From Mycolicibacter sp. MU0102 (GTDB taxonomy: Bacteria; Actinomycetota; Actinomycetes; Mycobacteriales; Mycobacteriaceae), in NCBI RefSeq assembly GCF_963378105.1, contig NZ_OY726398.1, forward strand, positions 496,001 to 560,000: a stretch of 64,000 bases of DNA, in the 5' to 3' direction. Numbering within the stretch: the stretch's first letter is position 1; each line of letters opens with the position of its first letter. The notes below the pieces were generated by a model that searched no databases, was not told the origin of the DNA, and saw only the letters and a list, made by a program, of their open reading frames with translations. Of the stretch, positions 58,151 through 64,000 are shown piece by piece. Made by a program: the position numbers and the translations under genes.

Positions 58151-58178
58151 AAAAGTGTGTCGGCGTTGGCGACACACT
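58151..58178 (-). terminator. Intrinsic terminator after the flavin oxidoreductase gene
   Basis: AGTGTGTCG at 58154-58162 pairs perfectly with CGACACACT at 58170-58178 around seven bases. Read on the minus strand it is followed by TTTTACG and lies 16 bp after the stop of the gene at 58195-59562. Stem plus T-run in the right orientation makes a good terminator. Confidence 0.7.
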
Positions 58179-58194
58179 GAGAACTACTGAGTGA

Positions 58195-59562
58195 TCAGTT
58201 CCCCGCCGCGGGTTCGATGTTGTGATTCAAGGTGAACCGGTTGGCCGGGTCCAGGCGTGCCTTGAGTTCGGCGAGACGTTGGTATCCGGCGTCACCGAAG
58301 GTGGCGCGGATGCGGTCCTGTCCTTCGTCGCCGACGAAGTTCAGGTAGGCGCTGTCCGGGCCCAGCGGCCGCAGGATCTCGAAGGCCTGCCGGGCCCACG
58401 CCGTGCAGCGTGCGCTCTCGGCGGGGTCGGTCCACGTCGCCATCAAATGAATGATGTAAGGGTGCTGGCGGGCGACGATGGCCGTCGACTCCTCCGGAAC
58501 CCGGCTGGCGTACCCGCCGAGCCGGATCAGGTGCAGCCGGGTCTGCGCCGAGGGCCGCGACCGCCCCAGCAGGGCGATGCGCCGGATCGCCTCGTCGGTG
58601 AGCTCGGTGACAAACAGCGACTTCCAGTAGTTCAGCCAGCCGTAGGGGGCCGTGTAGTCCAGGGCCTGCTGCCAGGTCGAGTAGTCCAGCTTGTGCTGCA
58701 GGGCCACCACCGGCTTGGCCGCCACGCCGCGAACGTTGAGCAGGGCGCTGACGTCGTCGCTGCCGATCTGGTCGGTCCGCGTCGAGCAGGCCAGCACATT
58801 GACCAGCGACTGGCCCGTCGTGAGGTCGGTGGAGAAGTCGAGGATGGACGCCAGGTGGTCGGGTGCGTTGTCCATCTGGGCGCGGAAGTGCCGCAGCGCC
58901 GCCTCGGCGTCGGCGTCGGGGTAGGACTGCACGCCGGCCACCACACCGTCGATCGGGTGCAGGCGCAACACGAACTGCGCCACCACGCCGAAGTTGCCAC
59001 CCCCGCCGCGCAGGCCCCACAGCACGTCGGCGTTCTCGGTCTCGCTGACCGTCAGTACCTCGCCGGATGCGGTCACCAGGGTTGCGCCGATCAGGTTGTC
59101 GCAGGTCATGCCGTGGGCACGGGAGAGCCACCCGATGCCGCCGCCGAGCGAAAATCCCCCGACGCCCGTCGTCGAGACCACCCCTCCGGGGCAGGCCAGG
59201 CCGTGCCTGCTGGTGACCGGGTCCACGTCGCCCCAGGTGGCACCGGCGTCGACGTAGGCGATCCGGGCCTGCGCATCCACCCGCACCCCGCGCATCTGCG
59301 TCAGGTCGATGACGATGCCGCCATCGGTGGCCGAGTGGCCGGCGACGCTGTGACCGCCGCTGCGCACCGCGATCTGGGCACCGGAGTCCACGGCGTAGCG
59401 CACAGCGGCGACGATGTCGTCCTGCGAGCGGCACTGCAGCAACACCCGCGGCCGCTTGTCGATCAGGCCGTTGAAGACCTGGCGCACCTCGTCGTAGCGG
59501 GCATCGCCCGGGTAGACGGCGTCCCCGGTGAAACCCGGCACGGTGGGAGTGGTGGCTGTCAT
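58195..59562 (-). CDS. FAD-linked oxidoreductase, berberine-bridge-enzyme-like
   Basis: A 455-residue PCMH-type flavoenzyme. The motif VRSGGHSVAGHS contains the His for 8-alpha-histidyl FAD attachment. GVVSTTGVGGFSLGGGIGWLSRAHG continues the FAD domain; the second, cysteinyl attachment site usual for bicovalent enzymes is Thr here, so flavin is probably held by one bond. The C-terminal BBE segment is AYLNFVGDEG...LKARLDPANRFTLNHNI. It oxidises an unknown substrate with O2. ATG at 59562 with AAGGATG. It is the last gene of a unit with the ABC exporter, 29 bp behind the permease. Confidence 0.9.
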   Translation of the reverse strand: MTATTPTVPGFTGDAVYPGDARYDEVRQVFNGLIDKRPRVLLQCRSQDDIVAAVRYAVDSGAQIAVRSGGHSVAGHSATDGGIVIDLTQMRGVRVDAQARIAYVDAGATWGDVDPVTSRHGLACPGGVVSTTGVGGFSLGGGIGWLSRAHGMTCDNLIGATLVTASGEVLTVSETENADVLWGLRGGGGNFGVVAQFVLRLHPIDGVVAGVQSYPDADAEAALRHFRAQMDNAPDHLASILDFSTDLTTGQSLVNVLACSTRTDQIGSDDVSALLNVRGVAAKPVVALQHKLDYSTWQQALDYTAPYGWLNYWKSLFVTELTDEAIRRIALLGRSRPSAQTRLHLIRLGGYASRVPEESTAIVARQHPYIIHLMATWTDPAESARCTAWARQAFEILRPLGPDSAYLNFVGDEGQDRIRATFGDAGYQRLAELKARLDPANRFTLNHNIEPAAGN

Positions 59563-59591
59563 CGCATCCTTAACGGGTCAGCGCGGCGAGC

Positions 59592-62123
59592 TCACTCGTC
59601 GCGGAGTTCGGTCGCCGGAGTGGACCGAGTGCTCTTCCAGGCGGGAATGATGGCCGCGAAGACCGCGGCGACAGTGGCCAACACGGCGTAGACCACCGCG
59701 TCGGTCCAGGGGAACACCAGCGGGGTGACCAGCCCGACGTTGACGACGGCCGCCCGGCGCACCGCCTCGGAGATGGCGATCGCGAGCACCGCGCCGAACA
59801 GTCCGCCGGCGGCGCCGGCAACCACGGCCTCGATGGTGGTGATGCTGAACACGCGCAGCCGGGTGGCGCCCAGCGCCTGGATCAGCGCCACCTCGCGCCT
59901 GCGGCGGATACCGACCAGCAACAGCGTCGAGAGCACCGAGATGAAGGCGATCGCGAGCAGGCCGTACTTCAGGGTGTTCAGCGGCGTCAGATAGCGACCG
60001 ATGGAGGCCGCGATGTCGGCGGCATAACCGTCGGTGTCCACCGCCGTCACCGGCTGATCGAACTGCGCGGCCTTGATGTTCTCGATGACCTGACCAGCGC
60101 TGACCCCGGACTCGGGGGTGGCGAAGATCAGACCGGCGGGCTGAGGGCCGTAGATCTGCTCGGCGATCGTGTAGGGCATGTAGATGCGGCGTCCGCCGTA
60201 CTCGGGCGTGGCCACAATGGTGCCGATACTCATCGCCTGCGCGTCAAGTCCACTTCCAAATACCAGAGTGTCACCGATGTGGAGATTCTTCTCGCGTGCC
60301 AGGACGCTGCCGATGACGACCTCATTGGCTTTCTGGCTTGCCTCCGGGGATTGCCCCGCGAGTAATCCGAACGGAAATGTCGGCCGATCCTGCGCCTGAA
60401 TGTGCGCCAGCGACCCGTCTTTGAGGCTGATTTCGATTTCAGCCATCCGCTCGGTCTTTTCCACCCCGGCCACCGAGTTCAGTTTGTTGACGGTCTGCGG
60501 AGCGAATCGGGCATCAATGGGGCCGTAATCGGCGAACTGTGTCGTGGTGATGGCAATGCGGCCGTCCGCCTGCGATTCGGCGACCTTGGTGGCGCCGATG
60601 TGGATCGCCACCAGGAACCCGGACAGCAGGATCGCGACCACGACGGGCACCGCGATAGCTCCCGAGATGGCCGCGGTACGTGACCGGTCCGAGCGCAGCG
60701 CGTTGAGCGCGATGGTCAGCGTGGCCCCGCTCGACTTGTCCGGCCGCGGGCGCAGGCTGGTGATCGCCTGCGCGCTCAGGTACGCCGTGGCCAACAGGAG
60801 GCCGATGAGGGCGACGACCGCCCCGATGTCGGCGATGATGGCCTGCCAGGCGACCAGCGCGCCGGACAACGTGGCCAACCGCGCCGCGATCACGCCGGTC
60901 AGTCCGATCGCCAGCAGCAGCAGTGCCTTGAACCAGATCTTGCGTTGCGTGGTCTGTTCCTGCGCCGCTCGCCCCGACAGCTCGGCTGCGATGGGAGTGT
61001 TCGACGCCGACAGGGCGGGGCCGATCGCGGCCCCCACCGCCAGCAGGATGCCGGCCAGGACGCCGACCACCAGGATCGCCGGCTTGAGGATCACCGGGAC
61101 GGTGACGCCGACGAAGCGTTCGGTCAGTTCGCTGGCGCTGGCCACGATGGGTTCGGAGATCACGATGCCGGTCAGCACGCCCATCGCTGAGCCCACTGCG
61201 CCCAACAGCCCGGCCTCGCTGAGGAATCCGGTCATGATCGACGCAGGCGAGGCCCCCAATGCGGACGCGATCGCGATTTCGCGCCGGCGCTCTTCCACCG
61301 AGAGGCGGGTGATCTGGGTGATCAGGATGACCCCGACACCGATCGAGATCAGGGCGAAGATCCCCAGCAGGGGCAGCAGCACGTCGTTGACGTTGTAGCC
61401 CTTGGCCGGCTCACTGCGGGGCTGCACGCTGTAGGTGGGGCCCAGGGTGGTCTTCAGTCGCTGCTGGACCTCGTCGGCGTTGGCATCCTTGTCGAGGGTC
61501 ACGTACAGCATGTCCACCCGGTCCCCGCGGGCGAACTGCACTTTCGCCATGCTCAGCGGCAGCACCGCCACCAGGCCGTTGTTGACGTCGTCGAGGTCCG
61601 ATACGCGCTGGAACTTCTCCACCGACAGCTGCCCGACATCGGTGACCAGGGTCGCCGACGCGTCCAGGGAGTCGCCCAGGGTCTTCGAGATCGCCGGCGG
61701 GGGTTCGGCCTGCCCGGTCTGGCAGACCTTCGGGTCGACGATCCACTGAGCGGAGCAGTCCACGCCCAGGCCCAGCCCGAAACTCTCTTTGCCGTCGTTG
61801 CGGATCATGGTCACCCCGCGGATGACCGGCACCACGGCTGCCACCCCGGGCACCGCCCGGGAGTCTTCGACGACGGCGGGACTGACGCCACCGCGGGTGG
61901 CCGCCCCGACCACGCGCAGTGGGGCGGGCCCGGCGATCTGGTAGCCGACATCTTCGACGGCCTTGGAGACGCTGGTGACCTCGATCATGACGGCCACGAC
62001 GACTGCCACACCGCCGCCGAGCGAGAATGCCGCCAGTGCGGCCCGGAATGCGTGTTTACGGACGGCGCGGAAGTTGATTATCCGCAGCAGGCCGAAAGTC
62101 GCGGCTAATGTTCCGCGAGCCAT
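59592..62123 (-). CDS. ABC transporter permease with two FtsX domains (MacB-like)
   Basis: An 843-residue membrane protein. The N-terminal TM helix (AALAAFSLGGGVAVVVAVMIEV) is followed by an extracytoplasmic domain to about residue 245. Three TM helices of the first FtsX domain come next (LLGIFALISIGVGVILITQITRLSVEERRREIAIASALGASPASI), then a central TM block and a second extracytoplasmic region. The second FtsX domain ends the protein (LLAIAFISVLSTLLLVGIRRRREVALIQALGATRLRVFSITTIEAVVAG). Such permeases move lipids, peptides or lipoproteins outward. Its start overlaps the ATPase stop by 19 bases. Confidence 0.9.
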   Translation of the reverse strand: MARGTLAATFGLLRIINFRAVRKHAFRAALAAFSLGGGVAVVVAVMIEVTSVSKAVEDVGYQIAGPAPLRVVGAATRGGVSPAVVEDSRAVPGVAAVVPVIRGVTMIRNDGKESFGLGLGVDCSAQWIVDPKVCQTGQAEPPPAISKTLGDSLDASATLVTDVGQLSVEKFQRVSDLDDVNNGLVAVLPLSMAKVQFARGDRVDMLYVTLDKDANADEVQQRLKTTLGPTYSVQPRSEPAKGYNVNDVLLPLLGIFALISIGVGVILITQITRLSVEERRREIAIASALGASPASIMTGFLSEAGLLGAVGSAMGVLTGIVISEPIVASASELTERFVGVTVPVILKPAILVVGVLAGILLAVGAAIGPALSASNTPIAAELSGRAAQEQTTQRKIWFKALLLLAIGLTGVIAARLATLSGALVAWQAIIADIGAVVALIGLLLATAYLSAQAITSLRPRPDKSSGATLTIALNALRSDRSRTAAISGAIAVPVVVAILLSGFLVAIHIGATKVAESQADGRIAITTTQFADYGPIDARFAPQTVNKLNSVAGVEKTERMAEIEISLKDGSLAHIQAQDRPTFPFGLLAGQSPEASQKANEVVIGSVLAREKNLHIGDTLVFGSGLDAQAMSIGTIVATPEYGGRRIYMPYTIAEQIYGPQPAGLIFATPESGVSAGQVIENIKAAQFDQPVTAVDTDGYAADIAASIGRYLTPLNTLKYGLLAIAFISVLSTLLLVGIRRRREVALIQALGATRLRVFSITTIEAVVAGAAGGLFGAVLAIAISEAVRRAAVVNVGLVTPLVFPWTDAVVYAVLATVAAVFAAIIPAWKSTRSTPATELRDE

Positions 62124-62902
62124 GTCACATTATTTGCCGCGTGAGCCATTCCGGTGTCGGTCTCAACTTCACCGTCGAGCAATGAAATCAGACGCGGGGC
62201 GTCATCAGCTATTTTCCGGTCGTGGGTCACCAAAACAATTGTCTGGCCGGCCGCATTCAAGTTATACAACGCGTCAATAACCCGCTGGCCATTTACGGTG
62301 TCGAGATTACCGGTCGGCTCGTCGGCGAGAATCACGTCGGGCTTCATGAAAAGCGCCCGGGCGACGGCCACGCGTTGCTGTTCGCCGCCGGACAATTCCG
62401 ACGGGACGCGCTTGGACTTGGCGGCCAGGCCGACCTGGTCGAGCAGGCTCATCGCATGCGCGTGCTGGGTGCGGCCGGATTTACCTGCCAGCAGGCCCGG
62501 GAGCATCACGTTCTCGACTACCGAGAGGCCGGCCAGAAGGTTGAAGGCTTGGAAGACATAGCCGAGTGTCTGACATCGAACAGCGGCCAGCTGCTTGCGT
62601 GAGAGCTGCGAGACGCTCTGGCCGTTGATGAGGACGTCGCCACTGGTAGGCATGTCCAACAGGCCGAGGATGCTGAGCAGGGTGGACTTGCCCGAACCCG
62701 ACGGGCCGACCATGGCGACGAATTCGCCGCGAGTTATCTGGATATCGATGTTGCGCAAAATCGGCGTGGCAGTATCGCCCTCACCGAACTGTTTGTTGAG
62801 TTTGCGCGCTTCAAGGACCACGGGAGGCCTAAGGACGACCGGCGGCGTGTGTCCGTTCCGGTTGAGCTCCATATCCACGGTATGCATGTCGGTCCTGATC
62901 AT
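62105..62902 (-). CDS. ABC transporter ATPase (MacB/LolD type)
   Basis: A 265-residue ATPase with Walker A GPSGSGKSTLLS, Q-loop FQAFNLLAGLSVVENV, signature LSGGEQQRVAVARAL, Walker B DVILADEPTGNLD and H-loop LVTHDRK. It pairs with the FtsX-type permease that it overlaps. The start is taken as ATG 62902, with GGAG five bases upstream; ATGs five and ten codons later are possible. It heads the transporter-oxidoreductase unit. Confidence 0.93.
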   Translation of the reverse strand: MIRTDMHTVDMELNRNGHTPPVVLRPPVVLEARKLNKQFGEGDTATPILRNIDIQITRGEFVAMVGPSGSGKSTLLSILGLLDMPTSGDVLINGQSVSQLSRKQLAAVRCQTLGYVFQAFNLLAGLSVVENVMLPGLLAGKSGRTQHAHAMSLLDQVGLAAKSKRVPSELSGGEQQRVAVARALFMKPDVILADEPTGNLDTVNGQRVIDALYNLNAAGQTIVLVTHDRKIADDAPRLISLLDGEVETDTGMAHAANNVTWLAEH

Positions 62903-63200
62903 GAATCTCCGGCGGGCGTCGTAAAATACCGATCATGCCCGCGTTGGGCGCGTTTCTCAATTCAGTACGCACTCCGCGAAGTTGATGCGCTACGCGGCGC
63001 TATGGGCCGATCATACCGGCGTCGGTCGCCTGCCGAAAATCGTTCGGTCGTGACCCCGACCACCCGCGGCCGCCGCGCTACCTGGCCGATCCGGCTGTCA
63101 GCGGGGGTTTCCGGCGACCTTGTGCCGGCGAGAAAGTGTCTGCTGACCTGCGGCGATCCGAGTCATGAATTTGCGGCCATCCAAGTGCACGATGCTCCGG
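62903..63200. other. Intergenic region between the ABC exporter and the Rv0495c-like gene
   Basis: Open frames here are not supported by start sites or recognisable domains. TATTTT on the minus strand about 20 bp upstream of the ATPase start is a possible -10 box, but no matching -35 box is seen. Nothing else is evident. Confidence 0.4.
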
Positions 63201-63995
63201 TCAGGTGTGCCGAGCCGCCCGGGTGGCGGGGTGAATAGCGACCAGGCCGAGTTCGTTACGCCGCTCGCAGATCGCTGCCAGCTCCGCATAGGCCTTGGCC
63301 CCGAGCAACTCGGTCAGTTCGGGGGCCAGACTCTGCCAGACCTGCCGGGCGCCGACGTGTGCCGCCGGGTCGCCGGTGCAGTACCAGTTCAGGTCTTCGC
63401 CGCCGGGGCCCCAGCCGCGCCGATCGAATTCGGTGATCGTGGTCTTGAGGATTTCGGTGTCGTCGGGCCGGGTGACCCAGTCCTGGGTGCGCCGGATCGG
63501 CAGCTGCCAGCACACTTCGGGCTTCATCGTCAGGGGTTCCACGCCGAGCCGGACGGCCTTGATGTGCAGGGCGCAGCCCGCGCCGCCGGCGAATCCCGGC
63601 CGGTTCAGGAAGATGCAGGCGCCCTTGACGGTGCGGGTGCGCAGTTGTTGCTCACCGTCGTTCTCGTCGTATTCCAGGTAACCCTTGCGGCCCAGACCTT
63701 TGTCGCGCAGCTGCCAGTCCTCGTCGGTGAGTTGGGCGACCGCGTCATCGAGGTTGGCCCGGTCGTCGTCGTCGCACAGGAAGGCGCCGTGTGAACAGCA
63801 CCCGTCGTCGGGGCGGCCGGCCACGATGCCCTTGCAGGCGGCGGTGCCGAAAACACAGGTCCACCGGGACAGCAGCCAGGTGAGGTCGGCGGCGATCAGG
63901 TGTTCGGGGTTGTCGGGGTCGTAAAACTCCACCCATTCGCGGGGGAAGTCCAGATCGACTTCACCGGGATGGGAGCGGTGCTGCGCGGGGGTCAC
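63201..63995 (-). CDS. Conserved cysteine-rich cytoplasmic protein (Rv0495c-like)
   Basis: A 264-residue protein with a conserved run VDLDFPREWVEFYDPDNPEHLIAADLTWLLSRWTCVFGTAACKGI...DDGCCSHGAFLCDDDD, then KGACIFLNRPGFAGGAGCALH, MKPEVCWQLPIRR and LNWYCTGDPAAHVG. The repeated Cys and His suggest a metal or Fe-S site of the type proposed for DUF3109-like proteins. It closely resembles Rv0495c as recalled. GTG at 63995 near the window edge, so an earlier start cannot be excluded. Function unknown. It marks the return to conserved gene order. Confidence 0.82.
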   Translation of the reverse strand: MTPAQHRSHPGEVDLDFPREWVEFYDPDNPEHLIAADLTWLLSRWTCVFGTAACKGIVAGRPDDGCCSHGAFLCDDDDRANLDDAVAQLTDEDWQLRDKGLGRKGYLEYDENDGEQQLRTRTVKGACIFLNRPGFAGGAGCALHIKAVRLGVEPLTMKPEVCWQLPIRRTQDWVTRPDDTEILKTTITEFDRRGWGPGGEDLNWYCTGDPAAHVGARQVWQSLAPELTELLGAKAYAELAAICERRNELGLVAIHPATRAARHT

Positions 63996-64000
63996 GAAAG

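Noticed and set aside
62849..63238. Plus-strand ORF of 129 codons between the ABC exporter and the last gene
   Set aside because: Starts inside the ATPase gene on the other strand and has no domain or ribosome-binding site.

Overview
The window is high-GC actinobacterial DNA from a mycobacterium. The evidence is a cluster of mycolic-acid SAM methyltransferases, heparin-binding haemagglutinin, mycothiol synthesis (mshA), SenX3-RegX3, a PGRS glycine-rich protein and many GTG starts. From about 1 to 35 kb the gene order follows the M. tuberculosis Rv0460-Rv0491 block as I recall it; no database was searched. A species close to the M. terrae group is possible but cannot be fixed from this window.

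Layout. 0-7 kb: two small membrane proteins, then lpdC bracketed by five mycolate methyltransferase genes. A 940-bp direct tandem duplication there (4862-6741) has produced a chimeric methyltransferase gene. 7-14 kb: a two-domain prenol-kinase/prenyl-phosphate-kinase-like membrane protein, a carboxymuconolactone-decarboxylase-like protein, the glyoxylate regulator ramB, an acyl-ACP thioesterase-like protein, icl with a RamB-type site in its leader, a strong terminator and fadB2. 14-20 kb: two small secreted proteins, a TetR regulator, a 57-bp x3 intergenic repeat, a DUF445 membrane protein, an XRE regulator, hbhA, two small envelope proteins and deoC. 20-21.6 kb: a frameshifted calpain-like protease gene with a coupled membrane protein. 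21.6-35 kb: two DUF2993 proteins, a nitrilase-family hydrolase, a DUF2505 protein, murB, an L,D-transpeptidase lipoprotein, an SDR, a ROK regulator with mshA preceded by a cysteine-codon leader peptide, a YbjN-like protein, a cutinase, gpm1 and senX3-regX3 joined by an 18-codon mini-ORF.

35-63 kb does not match the neighbourhood I recall downstream of regX3 and looks like an accessory insertion. It opens with a DtxR-family-like palindrome, then a FAAL-ACP-KS-AT-KR-ACP polyketide synthase translationally coupled to an NRPS (C-A-PCP) that carries two fused KAS III-type domains. The first has an intact Cys-His-Asn triad and the second has lost it. An NAD(P)-dependent reductase follows. The A-domain pocket code reads as serine-like, so the assembly line probably makes a beta-hydroxyacyl-serine-type lipid whose release involves the KAS III region. 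Next come a fused ECF transporter (membrane part plus two ATPases) with its T component, a PGRS protein with a Sec-type signal peptide instead of a PE domain, and an AT-richer secreted-protein gene between two IS256-family transposase remnants. An amidase, a covalent-flavin oxidoreductase and an ABC (MacB/FtsX-type) exporter follow. At 63.2 kb the conserved backbone resumes with an Rv0495c-like gene.

The strongest leads are the PKS-NRPS-KAS III cluster with its putative metal-responsive operator, the cysteine-rich leaderless leader upstream of the mshA operon, the duplication-born chimeric methyltransferase, and the frameshifted calpain-like protein. I found no tRNA, rRNA or CRISPR array.
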